Assembly (NCBI RefSeq): GCF_006491595.2
Contig: NZ_VEVQ02000003.1
Location: forward strand, 62,001 to 126,000
Source of the DNA: Flavobacterium jejuense
GTDB taxonomy: Bacteria; Bacteroidota; Bacteroidia; Flavobacteriales; Flavobacteriaceae
Length of the DNA: 64,000 nucleotides
Direction: 5' to 3'
The notes under the pieces were generated by a model. That model made no database searches, had not been told where the DNA came from, and saw nothing but the letters and a program-made list of their open reading frames with translations. The position numbers and the translations under genes are program-made. Shown one piece after another: positions 24,030 to 32,851 of the stretch. Position 1 is the first letter of the stretch, and each line of letters starts with the position of its first letter.

Positions 24030-24547
24030 TGCGATTAAATATTCTTTTATTCCTTTTTATTACAAGTATTAGTTTTAGTCAAAATACTAAAACTTTTCCA
24101 ACTGATTTTTTTGGAAAATATAAAGGTAAATTGAATATCTATAACCAAAGTGGCAATCAAGTAATTGATATGGAATTACATTTATTACCTACAGATACTA
24201 TTGGTAAATACCGTTACACAATTATTTACAAATCTGATAAAACGAACCAAGAAAGAAAATATACTTTAATAGAAAAAGACAAAGCTAAAGGAGTATTTAT
24301 TATAGATGAAAATAACGGTATCTTATTAAATGCGTTAGTAAAAGACAATACATTATATTCGATTTTTGAAGTACAAAATAGCTTACTCACTACTACAGAA
24401 CATTTCAAAGAAAACTATGTTGATTTTGAAATTATGTATACCCATAAAACTAAAGTTGAAAAATCAGGAGATAATACTGAGGAAAATCCAGAAGTCTTAT
24501 CCTATCCAGTTATGAATGTTCAAAAAGCGAGATTGTTTAGAGAATAA
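24029..24547 (+). CDS. Exported protein of unknown function
   Basis: 172 residues beginning with a signal peptide (MRLNILLFLFITSISFSQ). The mature part reads as a beta-rich single domain (DFFGKYKGKLNIY, VIDMELHLLPTDTIGKYRYTIIYKSD, GVFIIDENNGILLNALVKDNTLYSIFEV), lipocalin-like by eye. It overlaps the preceding GIN gene by one base. A long hairpin terminates it. I do not recognise the family. Confidence 0.65.
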   Translation: MRLNILLFLFITSISFSQNTKTFPTDFFGKYKGKLNIYNQSGNQVIDMELHLLPTDTIGKYRYTIIYKSDKTNQERKYTLIEKDKAKGVFIIDENNGILLNALVKDNTLYSIFEVQNSLLTTTEHFKENYVDFEIMYTHKTKVEKSGDNTEENPEVLSYPVMNVQKARLFRE

Positions 24548-24550
24548 AAA

Positions 24551-24603
24551 ATGTCATTCTAAACGAAACAAATCTTATACGATTATAACTTTTAGAATGA
24601 CAT
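24551..24603. terminator. Hairpin between convergent genes, likely bidirectional terminator
   Basis: Thirteen-base perfect inverted repeat ATGTCATTCTAAA / TTTAGAATGACAT with a 27-base loop, between the exported protein gene and trxB. Confidence 0.65.
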
Positions 24604-24629
24604 TCTTTACTATTTTAAAAACTTAATTT

Positions 24630-25577
24630 TTAATGTTTTGCAGCCAAGTAACGCTCAGCATCTAGTGCAGCCATACAACCTGTTCCAGCTGCAGTAATAG
24701 CTTGTCTATAAACATGATCAGCAGCATCACCACCTACGAAAACACCTGCTACATTTGTTTTAGCAGTTCCAGGAATATTTTTAATGTATCCTGTTTCGTC
24801 TAAATCCAAATAATCTGCAAAAATATCAGTATTTGGCTTGTGACCTATCGCTACAAAAAATCCTGTTGCTGGAATTTCTGTAACTTCACCTGTAGTTCTG
24901 TTTTTAGCTTTTACAGCGGTTACAACTTGACCATCACCCACAACTTCTTCCGTTTCTGTGTGTAATAAAATTTCAATATTTGGTGTATTTCTAACACGCT
25001 CTTCCATAATTCTAGAAGCTCTGAATTTATCACTTCTAACTAACATAGTTACTTTTTTACAAATGTTAGATAAATAATGTGCTTCTTCACAAGCACTATC
25101 TCCTGCTCCAACGATTACCACTTCTTGGTTTCTATAAAAGAAACCGTCACAAACAGCACAAGCCGAAACTCCACCACCTAATTGTAGATACTTTTGTTCA
25201 GAAGGTAATCCTAAATATTTAGCAGTTGCTCCTGTAGAAATAATTACAGTGTCTGCATGAATTTCAATCGTATCATTGATCCATACTTTATGAATAGCTC
25301 CTGAAAAATCTACTTTAGTTGCCCAACCATCTCGTATATCTGAACCAAAACGTTTCGCTTGCTCTTGCAATTGCACCATCATTTCTGGTCCAGTTACACC
25401 ATCAGGATAACCTGGAAAATTTTCTACCTCATTTGTAGTAGTTAATTGTCCTCCAGGTTGTTGCCCTTGATATAAAACTGGAAACATATTCGCTCTAGCT
25501 GCATAAATCGCTGCAGTATAACCTGCTGGTCCAGAACCTATTATTAAACATTTTACTTTTTCTATTGTATCTGACAT
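24630..25577 (-). CDS. trxB: Thioredoxin-disulfide reductase
   Basis: 315 residues, the usual size. FAD-binding GxGxxG is at 14-19 (GSGPAGYTAA), the redox pair CAVC at C140/C143 within CAVCDGFF, the NADPH-binding GAGDSACEEA follows, and the end has the family's FVGGDAADHVYRQAITAAGTG. It reduces thioredoxin with NADPH in the cytoplasm. It appears monocistronic, with a promoter-like element upstream. Confidence 0.96.
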   Translation of the reverse strand: MSDTIEKVKCLIIGSGPAGYTAAIYAARANMFPVLYQGQQPGGQLTTTNEVENFPGYPDGVTGPEMMVQLQEQAKRFGSDIRDGWATKVDFSGAIHKVWINDTIEIHADTVIISTGATAKYLGLPSEQKYLQLGGGVSACAVCDGFFYRNQEVVIVGAGDSACEEAHYLSNICKKVTMLVRSDKFRASRIMEERVRNTPNIEILLHTETEEVVGDGQVVTAVKAKNRTTGEVTEIPATGFFVAIGHKPNTDIFADYLDLDETGYIKNIPGTAKTNVAGVFVGGDAADHVYRQAITAAGTGCMAALDAERYLAAKH

Positions 25578-25601
25578 GATCTATTGTATTTATTGAAGCT
25601 C

Positions 25602-25609
25602 CAAAAGTA
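25602..25609 (-). promoter_or_regulatory. Candidate -7 promoter element for trxB
   Basis: Minus strand reads TACTTTTG, 25 bases before the start codon. Confidence 0.5.
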
Positions 25610-25669
25610 AGGATTTTGAGGCAAATGAAATGTACTATTACTTACAAAATAACTATTTTACAATAAGCT

Positions 25670-27106
25670 TTATTTATTCTCTTGCAACTTATTTAACAGG
25701 ACCTCAAAATCTACTTTTTCTTGTTCGCCTGAAGCTAAATTTTTAATTCCAAATTGATTGTTTCTCATTTCTTCTTCTCCGACTATTACAGCAAAAGGAA
25801 TCCCTCTTTTATCAGCATGTTGAAATTGTTTACCAATTTTAGTAGCATCAGGATACATTTCTACTTTTATTCCTACTTGTCTTAATTTGGCAACAGCTTT
25901 CATAGCGTATTTCGCTTCTTCTAATCCAAAATTTAAAAACAATGCTTTTGAAGTTTCAGTAACCGTTTCTGGAAACAAACCCAATTCTTCGATGACCAAA
26001 GCAATTCGGTCCAAGCCAAAAGAGATCCCAACACCACTCATGTTTTTTAATCCGAAAATTCCAGTTAGATCATCATAACGACCACCACCACCAATAGAAC
26101 CCATTTTTACTTCTTTAGGTGCTGACACTTCAAAGATAGCTCCAGTATAATAATTTAAACCACGTGCTAAAGTAACATCTAAATCTAAAGTTGCAGTTTG
26201 TAAACCAATTTCATTTACATTATCGCAAATAAATAATAGTTCTTCCACTCCTTTCATTCCTTCTTCTGAAGAAGCTAATAAATCTCCTAATTTTGTTATT
26301 TTTTCAGAAATTGTTCCTGTGAAACTAAATAAAGGTTGCACTTTTTCGATAGCACTTTCAGAAATTCCTTTTTCGAGCATCTCTTTCTTTACACCTTCTT
26401 CTCCTATTTTATCTAATTTATCTAAAGCAACCGTAAAATCGATTAACTTATCAGAAGCACCAATTACCTCAGCAATTCCTGATAAGATTTTACGATTGTT
26501 GATTTTAATAGTAACTCCATTTAAACCCAATTGACTAAAAACCGAATCATACAATTGTGCCAATTCTACTTCTTGCCAAAGCGAATTGGAACCTACTACG
26601 TCAGCATCACATTGAAAAAACTCTCTAAAACGACCTTTTTGAGGATTATCTGCTCTCCAAACAGGTTGAATTTGGTATCTTTTAAATGGAAATTCAATTT
26701 CATTTTGGTGCTGGACAACATAACGCGCAAAAGGAACCGTTAAATCGTAACGAAGTGCTTTTTCTGAGATTTTCCCTGTGAATTTATTTAATTCTATACG
26801 TTGCTCAATAGAAATTGTTTCCGCTGAATTTATTTGTAATTCTTCTATAGATTCTGGTATCTCTATTTTACTTTTCTTGTTATAGAAAAAATTCCCCGAA
26901 TTCAAAATCTTAAAAATAAGTCGATCTCCTTCTTCGCCATATTTTCCCATTAAGGTTTCTGAGTTTTCAAAAGAAGGAGTTTCAATAGGTTGGAAACCAA
27001 ATTTTTCAAAATTGGTTTTTATTGTACTAAAAATATAATTGCGTTTTGCTACTTCAACAGGTGAAAAATCACGAGTTCCTTTTGGTATACTTGGTTTTTG
27101 AGCCAT
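25670..27106 (-). CDS. hisS: Histidine-tRNA ligase
   Basis: 478 residues from ATG 27106 ([22 protein letters not shown]); 32 residues of further open frame upstream are not counted because the class II N-terminal motif begins here. Class II motif 1 region, motif 2 ([13 protein letters not shown]), the histidine-specific [12 protein letters not shown] and motif 3 ([15 protein letters not shown]) are present, then the anticodon-binding domain. Compared with the shortest bacterial HisRS, it carries an extra stretch of about 30 residues after the [10 protein letters not shown] segment. Short 8-base repeats lie upstream. Confidence 0.95.
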   Translation of the reverse strand: MAQKPSIPKGTRDFSPVEVAKRNYIFSTIKTNFEKFGFQPIETPSFENSETLMGKYGEEGDRLIFKILNSGNFFYNKKSKIEIPESIEELQINSAETISIEQRIELNKFTGKISEKALRYDLTVPFARYVVQHQNEIEFPFKRYQIQPVWRADNPQKGRFREFFQCDADVVGSNSLWQEVELAQLYDSVFSQLGLNGVTIKINNRKILSGIAEVIGASDKLIDFTVALDKLDKIGEEGVKKEMLEKGISESAIEKVQPLFSFTGTISEKITKLGDLLASSEEGMKGVEELLFICDNVNEIGLQTATLDLDVTLARGLNYYTGAIFEVSAPKEVKMGSIGGGGRYDDLTGIFGLKNMSGVGISFGLDRIALVIEELGLFPETVTETSKALFLNFGLEEAKYAMKAVAKLRQVGIKVEMYPDATKIGKQFQHADKRGIPFAVIVGEEEMRNNQFGIKNLASGEQEKVDFEVLLNKLQENK

Positions 27107-27116
27107 TTTTATGAAT

Positions 27117-27148
27117 GTGTCAATTTGATAATGTGTCAATGTGTCAAT
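27117..27148 (+). repeat. Octanucleotide tandem repeat upstream of hisS
   Basis: GTGTCAAT occurs at 27117, 27133 and 27141, with a degenerate unit (TTGATAAT) between the first two, so the period is 8 bases. The reverse complement string ATTGACAC also occurs in front of the Uup-like gene near 59121. Confidence 0.8.
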
Positions 27149-27313
27149 TGAAAAATGCACCGTATAAATAGTTACATTTTCTTTAGAACATCTAAAATGC
27201 AAATATCGAATTTATTACTGATTAAGAAAAATTATAAAACTAATTACTAATAACTTTTCACTAATTACTAAAAAAATGTAACAAATCTTCTCTTTTAAAG
27301 TCTAATAGTCGTT

Positions 27314-28555
27314 ATGGTAGGATTATTTAAAGAAAATACAAGGATAGCTCTAGACTCTATAAAGGGTCAAGTGTTGCGTACAGCATTAACGGTTTTAATT
27401 ATCATGATAGGAATTACCTTTTTAGTAGGTATTCTTACCTTGACTAAGGCCTTGGAAAATAATTTATTTGGAAATTTTGCTTCTATGGGAGCCAATACTT
27501 TTTCAATAAGTCGCTATGATTTTTCGGCAGAAATTAATCGAAATGATGTTGAACAAAAAGTGAATCCTATAATTAGTTACCCACAAGCAAAAGCTTTTAA
27601 AGATAAATTTACTTTTCCGTTTACATCTACGTCTTTATCTTTCACAGCAGCTTCTGGAATTGAAGTAAAACACCAAGGTGATAAAACTGATCCCGAAATT
27701 AATATTATAGGAATTGATGAAAATTTTTGCCCTAACAAAGGTTTGGAAGTTACAACAGGAAGAAACTTTAATTCTTTTGATGTAGCTAATAATAATTATG
27801 TTTGTATTTTAGGTTCTGACTTTCTGAAAGGCCTTTTTAAAAATAAAAATCCTTTAGAAAAAACCATTTCTATTCGTGGAGCTAAATTTAAAGTAATAGG
27901 TGTTTTAAAAGAGAAAGGTTCTACTTTTGGCAACAGTCAAGATTTGCGTGTTCTAATTCCTAATCAAATTGCACGTTCAATTTTTTCAACTCCAAATATA
28001 AATTATGATTTAGATATTAAAGTACATAACGAAGCGCTTTTAGACGAAGCTGTTGATGATGCTACTTTAACCATGCGATTGATTCGAAAATTAAATCCAA
28101 TACAAAAAAACAACTTTGGTATTGAACGTAGTGACGATTTAATTCAAACTTTAGGTTCAAATTTAGCTGTGATTAACTTAGTAGCTGTAATTATTGGTGC
28201 TATAACCGTTTTTGGTTCAACCATTGCTCTTATGAATATTATGCTTGTTTCTGTTAGTGAGCGTACAAGGGAAATTGGTATTAGAAAATCACTTGGTGCA
28301 AAAAGAAGCACAATCGCTTGGCAATTTTTTACTGAGACTTTTATTATCAGTCAAATAGGAGGGTTTTTAGGAATTATCTTTGGAATAATACTAGGAACTG
28401 CTATTTCTTTAGTTGCAGGATTTTCTTTTGTAATTCCTTGGCTTGCTATGTTTGCCGCTTTTATAACAACACTAATCGTAACCATTATTTCTGGTTTATA
28501 TCCTGCTATAAAAGCATCAAAACTAGATCCTGTGGAAGCGTTAAGATATGAATAA
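27314..28555 (+). CDS. MacB/FtsX-type ABC transporter permease
   Basis: 413 residues with four membrane helices in the MacB arrangement: one at about 20-42, then a periplasmic domain to about 285, then three helices. Family features: RTALTVLIIMIGI at the N-terminus, VSERTREIGIRKSLGAKRSTI in the cytoplasmic loop and SGLYPAIKASKLDPVEALRYE at the C-terminus. It needs an ATPase partner, and none is adjacent. The LolD/MacB-type ATPase at 62930-63643 in this window is one candidate, but pairing is unproven. Confidence 0.88.
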   Translation: MVGLFKENTRIALDSIKGQVLRTALTVLIIMIGITFLVGILTLTKALENNLFGNFASMGANTFSISRYDFSAEINRNDVEQKVNPIISYPQAKAFKDKFTFPFTSTSLSFTAASGIEVKHQGDKTDPEINIIGIDENFCPNKGLEVTTGRNFNSFDVANNNYVCILGSDFLKGLFKNKNPLEKTISIRGAKFKVIGVLKEKGSTFGNSQDLRVLIPNQIARSIFSTPNINYDLDIKVHNEALLDEAVDDATLTMRLIRKLNPIQKNNFGIERSDDLIQTLGSNLAVINLVAVIIGAITVFGSTIALMNIMLVSVSERTREIGIRKSLGAKRSTIAWQFFTETFIISQIGGFLGIIFGIILGTAISLVAGFSFVIPWLAMFAAFITTLIVTIISGLYPAIKASKLDPVEALRYE

Positions 28556-28570
28556 CGTTTACTTTATAAA

Positions 28571-28614
28571 AAAACACCCTTTTCAAAAACATGAAAAGGG
28601 TGTTTTTTTTTAGA
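28571..28614. terminator. Bidirectional Rho-independent terminator
   Basis: Fourteen-base perfect stem AAAACACCCTTTTC / GAAAAGGGTGTTTT with an 8-base loop and T-runs on both strands, between convergent permease and GH12 genes. Confidence 0.93.
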
Positions 28615-28624
28615 CAATTAACTT

Positions 28625-29530
28625 TTATATTCTTAAACTAAACTTACTGGTTACAAAGTTTGCTTTTTGATTATCTGCTGGACCAGTTCCTGCTGTACAA
28701 ATTTCAAAACCAGCTTGAATACTTGTCAGGTAATTAGTATTACTCATCCAACCCCAACTAACGGCATTATCAATAAATTTTTTTAAAGGTGCGTTAATAT
28801 ATCCTGTTCCGTTGTTACTGCCATTATATCCTGTAAGTTGAACGAAAGTTAGTACTTGTTGTTGTCCAATCGAACCTTTATATACGTTATAATATGCATT
28901 CCATACCCAAACATTTGACTTCCAAGGTGTGTTTATGTTGTTGTTTTCATTTATCGGCCACTGTCCTTTTCTTTTGGTCCAAATCATGATTTCATATTTG
29001 TTTGTACTTTGTTGATTTTGATTGGGATCAAACCAAATATCAAAACTAGAGTTATATTTTGCGCCACTACCTCCATCATTTAAAACATACATACTCCATT
29101 CTGCTGTTAAATTACTGGTGATGTTTTTAATTTGTTTTGGAAAGCCATTATTATTTCTAGAAACATTATTATAATGTCTTCCATACACTAAACCTGCATA
29201 AGATTTTACACCACTGTAAGAATATTTCCCAGTAGTTGTATAGGCCTTTACGCCCCAATTATTAATATCATTATACCAAACATACTGTTGAGGATCAGCT
29301 CCATAATCGCCATCATCTAACGACCAAATATTATTTTGTACAAATGCCCACCTATAATCAGGGTCATGATAAATACCATATTGACCTGTAACTGTTCCTG
29401 ATCTAGAAGCAATAGTAGCGTTATCTTTTGTTTCTGTTACAAGATCTTGTTTGTCTTGATTGAAATCTTCTTCAGTTGAACACGAACTTAACAACATTGC
29501 TAAACAAGCAATTAATAGATAATTTTTCAT
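28625..29530 (-). CDS. Glycoside hydrolase family 12-like lipoprotein
   Basis: 301 residues. The lipobox is LLSSCS (Cys17), so it should be anchored in the envelope. The mature beta-jelly-roll sequence is rich in Trp/Tyr/Asn and carries the two GH12 signature segments: KYEIMIWT with candidate nucleophile E180, and IQAGFEICTAG with candidate acid/base E276, about the family's usual spacing. GH12 enzymes cleave beta-1,4-glucans such as cellulose or xyloglucan. No SusC/SusD pair or other carbohydrate gene is adjacent, so it is not in an evident polysaccharide-utilisation locus. No type 9 sorting domain is seen. Confidence 0.75.
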   Translation of the reverse strand: MKNYLLIACLAMLLSSCSTEEDFNQDKQDLVTETKDNATIASRSGTVTGQYGIYHDPDYRWAFVQNNIWSLDDGDYGADPQQYVWYNDINNWGVKAYTTTGKYSYSGVKSYAGLVYGRHYNNVSRNNNGFPKQIKNITSNLTAEWSMYVLNDGGSGAKYNSSFDIWFDPNQNQQSTNKYEIMIWTKRKGQWPINENNNINTPWKSNVWVWNAYYNVYKGSIGQQQVLTFVQLTGYNGSNNGTGYINAPLKKFIDNAVSWGWMSNTNYLTSIQAGFEICTAGTGPADNQKANFVTSKFSLRI

Positions 29531-29721
29531 CTTTTAATAGTTTTTAATAGTTAAATATTTTTTACTAGCTTACTACATCGATATAGTAACTGTTTTGTAA
29601 AAGTATTTTAACCACCACTAAAAAACTATAATAAAACAATCATACTTTATAACAATTGAAGCAATTTTTATCAATTTGATATTTAAATAGATATTTTTTT
29701 ATACTAATAATAAAGAAACAA

Positions 29722-29742
29722 GGTTATTTTTACCAAATAACC
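29722..29742 (-). terminator. Weak terminator after prmC
   Basis: Minus-strand stem GGTTATTT / AAATAACC, eight bases with a 5-base loop, followed by a moderately T-rich tail (TTGTTTCTTT). It starts 11 bases behind the prmC stop. Confidence 0.55.
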
Positions 29743-29752
29743 ACAAAGTAGA

Positions 29753-30610
29753 TCATAAATTACAGCAGATCATTCTATCATTCCCATAAAAATCTTTCTT
29801 TAATTTGATGTTTTTAAAGGCTAAAGATTCTAATAATTGAGTAGTTTCATTTCCTAAATATTGGTTGATTTCAAAAAATAACATTCCATTTTCTGAAAGA
29901 TTTATTTTGGCTAGTTCTGCTATTTTTCTATAAAAAAGTAGAGCATCATTATCTTCAACGAATAATGCTAAGTGAGGTTCGTATTCTAAAACGTTCTTAT
30001 TTATTTCATGTTTTTCCAAGTTTCTTACATAAGGAGGATTAGAAACAATAACATCAAATTGAGTCTCTAAATTAGTAACTTCTAAAATATTAACTTTTAT
30101 AAAATTGATTTCTGCTTTATTTTCAATAGCATTTTTTTTGGCTACAACTAAAGCATCTTCTGAGACATCAATTGCTGAAACTTCTGCATTTGGAATATTT
30201 ATTTTAAGAGCAATAGGAATACAACCCGAACCTGTGCCAATATCTAAAATTTTAAGCTCTGATTTCTGACTTTTAACTTCTTTCTGACTTTCTATAATCC
30301 ATTCTACTAATTCTTCAGTTTCTGGTCTAGGAATTAAAGTGTTTTTATTTACAAAAAAACGTAAGCCATAAAACTCGGTTTCACCAATACTATATTGAAT
30401 TGGTTTTTCCTGTTTAAGTTCTTTCAAGATAGAATTCCATTTAGCCAAATCAACTTCATTTAATTCAAAATTAGGATTCAAAGCTAAATCCACTCTTTTC
30501 ATTTGATGTAAATATTCTAAAATAATAAAGAAGAAACTCTCTATCTCCATTGCATCAACTATACTTTCTAATTGCGAAGTAAAATATGCTTTATATTCTT
30601 TTAAAAACAT
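29753..30610 (-). CDS. prmC: Release factor glutamine methyltransferase PrmC
   Basis: 285 residues. An N-terminal helical domain (about 1-75) is followed by the Rossmann methyltransferase with motif I ILDIGTGSGCIPIAL, and the catalytic NPPY motif in VSNPPYVRN. The preceding PRPETEELV motif is diagnostic of HemK/PrmC. It methylates the glutamine of the GGQ motif in RF1/RF2. It follows the GNAT gene by 22 bases and is probably co-transcribed. Confidence 0.95.
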   Translation of the reverse strand: MFLKEYKAYFTSQLESIVDAMEIESFFFIILEYLHQMKRVDLALNPNFELNEVDLAKWNSILKELKQEKPIQYSIGETEFYGLRFFVNKNTLIPRPETEELVEWIIESQKEVKSQKSELKILDIGTGSGCIPIALKINIPNAEVSAIDVSEDALVVAKKNAIENKAEINFIKVNILEVTNLETQFDVIVSNPPYVRNLEKHEINKNVLEYEPHLALFVEDNDALLFYRKIAELAKINLSENGMLFFEINQYLGNETTQLLESLAFKNIKLKKDFYGNDRMICCNL

Positions 30611-30632
30611 CTTAATTTGGTACTAATTTATT

Positions 30633-31109
30633 TTATAATTCTCTTGTCATCCAAACTTCACAACTGTTGTGCCCTGTATTTCCCATTGGAGCATCAAGAG
30701 GCTTAAAGCCTAAATTAACATATAACTTTTGAGCCGCTTTCATAAAAGAAAGTGTTTCTAAATAACATAAAGAAAACCCTTTTTGCTTAGCAAAAAGTAA
30801 ACAATCTCCTATAATTTGTTTTGCCAAACCAGTCCCTCTTATTTCAGGAGCAAAATACATTTTTTGTAACTCACATACATGAGTTCCTTCATTTTCAAGA
30901 GGAGCAATTCCACAACCACCTAAAACTTGACCATTCTTTTCGACCACTAAATAAATAGACCTATCTTCTTTATAAACCTCATATAAAGTATCAAGTATAG
31001 GATCTGCATAAGCTGTTCCCTCTTTTGGAGCTTCTAATTCTTCAAAAACAGTTCTAATTACTTTTGCCATTTGAGCATTATCTTTTTGCTCAATTTTTCT
31101 AATTATCAT
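30633..31109 (-). CDS. GNAT family N-acetyltransferase
   Basis: 158 residues from ATG 31109; a TTG two codons upstream is the only in-frame alternative and is unlikely. The GNAT fold is visible as QVLGGCGIAPL, then ELQKMYFAPEIRGTGLAKQIIGDCL, where RGTGLA is the acetyl-CoA pyrophosphate loop. The C-terminal YLETLSFMKAAQKLYVNLGF completes it. The substrate is unknown. It lies directly upstream of prmC and divergent from ribD. Confidence 0.88.
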   Translation of the reverse strand: MIIRKIEQKDNAQMAKVIRTVFEELEAPKEGTAYADPILDTLYEVYKEDRSIYLVVEKNGQVLGGCGIAPLENEGTHVCELQKMYFAPEIRGTGLAKQIIGDCLLFAKQKGFSLCYLETLSFMKAAQKLYVNLGFKPLDAPMGNTGHNSCEVWMTREL

Positions 31110-31179
31110 AATCAAAAATTTGTATGGTAAAAGTACATAAATTGATACAAATGTGAGTTAATTTCTATATTAAAAATAC

Positions 31180-31187
31180 TACATTTG
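31180..31187 (+). promoter_or_regulatory. Candidate -7 promoter element of the ribD operon
   Basis: TACATTTG ends only 4 bases before the ribD ATG at 31192, so the message would be leaderless or nearly so. This leaves no room for an FMN riboswitch. Confidence 0.5.
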
Positions 31188-31191
31188 TACT

Positions 31192-32253
31192 ATGAACACA
31201 CATGAATTCTACATAAACCGCTGTATTGAACTAGCAAAAAATGGTTTAGGAACTACATATCCTAATCCTTTAGTAGGTAGTGTAATTGTTTATGACAATA
31301 AAATTATAGGAGAAGGTTGGCATAGAAAATCTGGTGAAGCACATGCTGAAGTTAATGCTATTCAAACTGTAAAAGACAAATCGTTACTTACAAAAGCGAC
31401 TATTTATGTAAGTTTAGAACCGTGTAGTCATTTTGGAAAAACACCACCTTGTTGCGATTTAATTATTGCAAATAAAATTCCTAATGTAGTTATAGGTACT
31501 ATAGACCCATTTGCAAAAGTGGCAGGAAGTGGAATAAAAAAACTAATTGAAAATAATATTACAGTTACTGTTGGTGTTTTAGAAGACAAATGTAATGAGC
31601 TGAACAAACGTTTTTTTACATTTCATGCTAAAAAAAGACCTTATATCATCTTAAAATGGGCAGAAAGTTTAGATGGTTTTATCGCTCCTGATAAAAAACA
31701 AAGAGAAACAGAGCAAGAAAAATTAAGTCCAATTTGGATTACCAATACTTATTCTAGACAATTAGTTCATAAATGGAGAGCAGAAGAGCAGTCTATTCTT
31801 GTAGGAACAAATACAGTCCTTGATGATAATCCAAAATTGAACACAAGAGATTTTAAAGGGATAAATCCTGTTAGAATCATCATTGATAAATCAAATAAAA
31901 TTACAGAATCATTTGCTGTTAAAGACGGAAAAACAACTTCTTTTTTCTTTACAGAAGATATTATTTTAACAAAAAATAAAAACATTATTTACGAAAATAT
32001 TGTTTTTGATGCCGATTTTTTATTAAATTTAACAAATCGTTTGCACAAAAATGAAATACAATCTATAATAATTGAAGGTGGTTTAAAAACATTACAATCT
32101 TTTATAGACTTGAATTTATGGGACGAAGCTCGTGTTTTTATAGGTAAAAATCAATTGAATTCAGGAATAAAAGCTCCTCTTCTCAATTCAATTCCTAAAA
32201 AAACAATTAGCATAATGGACGATACACTAAACTTATTCAGAAATTATGATTGA
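31192..32253 (+). CDS. ribD: Bifunctional riboflavin biosynthesis deaminase/reductase RibD
   Basis: 353 residues. The deaminase domain (1-145) has the zinc motif HAE at 51-53 and PCSHFGKTPPC with C78 and C87. The reductase domain (about 150-353) has LKWAESLDGFIAP and the IEGGLKTLQSFI segment. It converts the GTP cyclohydrolase product to the ribitylaminouracil phosphate precursor. It heads a tight operon: the HAD gene overlaps by 8 bases. Confidence 0.95.
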   Translation: MNTHEFYINRCIELAKNGLGTTYPNPLVGSVIVYDNKIIGEGWHRKSGEAHAEVNAIQTVKDKSLLTKATIYVSLEPCSHFGKTPPCCDLIIANKIPNVVIGTIDPFAKVAGSGIKKLIENNITVTVGVLEDKCNELNKRFFTFHAKKRPYIILKWAESLDGFIAPDKKQRETEQEKLSPIWITNTYSRQLVHKWRAEEQSILVGTNTVLDDNPKLNTRDFKGINPVRIIIDKSNKITESFAVKDGKTTSFFFTEDIILTKNKNIIYENIVFDADFLLNLTNRLHKNEIQSIIIEGGLKTLQSFIDLNLWDEARVFIGKNQLNSGIKAPLLNSIPKKTISIMDDTLNLFRNYD

Positions 32254-32851
32254 CACGATTATTTTTGATTTTGGGGATGTTTTTATCAATTTGGATTTTG
32301 ATGCCACCCAAAAAGCATTACATGAACTAGGCATTAAAGAATGGAACTCTGAATTAGACAAGCTTAACAAAAGCTATGAGGTAGGCAAAATAGATGAATT
32401 AGAGTTTATTAAAGGTGTACAGAAACACACTAATGGAGCCGAATTAGTAACAATTCGAGAAGCTTGGAATGCCTTATTACTAGATTTTCCATTATATCGC
32501 CTTGAATTTCTTCAAATGATTTCATCAAAATACCGTTTATTTCTTTTAAGCAATACTGATTCTACTCATATTGATAAGTTTGAACACAAAGTAGGTCAAT
32601 CTTTCGCAAGAGATTTTTACAGCTGTTTTGAAAAAGTCTATTTTTCATTTGAAATTGGTCAAAGAAAACCAGATGAGAATACTTATAAATATATCATTGG
32701 TAATCATAATTTAGTTCCTAAAAAGACATTATTTGTAGATGATAAATTAGAAAATATTGAAGGAGCAAAAAACGTAGGATTACAAACTTGGCATATAAAC
32801 CCTAAAACAGAAGATGTCACCTCACTACTTGAAATAATAAAAACAATTTAA
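32246..32851 (+). CDS. HAD superfamily hydrolase (subfamily IA)
   Basis: 201 residues. The nucleophile motif is IIFDFGDVFINLD, a DxGxx form as in YihX-type HAD phosphatases; motif II is FLLSNTDSTH and motifs III/IV are VYFSFEIGQRKPD and TLFVDDKLENIEGAKN. It has a helical cap. A small-molecule phosphatase is likely; a position directly after ribD makes the missing pyrimidine-phosphate phosphatase of riboflavin synthesis a tempting guess, but only a guess. It overlaps both neighbours. Confidence 0.88.
   Translation: MIDTIIFDFGDVFINLDFDATQKALHELGIKEWNSELDKLNKSYEVGKIDELEFIKGVQKHTNGAELVTIREAWNALLLDFPLYRLEFLQMISSKYRLFLLSNTDSTHIDKFEHKVGQSFARDFYSCFEKVYFSFEIGQRKPDENTYKYIIGNHNLVPKKTLFVDDKLENIEGAKNVGLQTWHINPKTEDVTSLLEIIKTI

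Noticed and set aside
28683..28705. TTCCTGCTGTACA inside the GH12-like gene, resembling the opening box of the structured element
   Set aside because: It lacks the closing CATTCCCATCAGGG box and hairpin, and the bases encode conserved GH12 residues near the second catalytic motif. A chance match.
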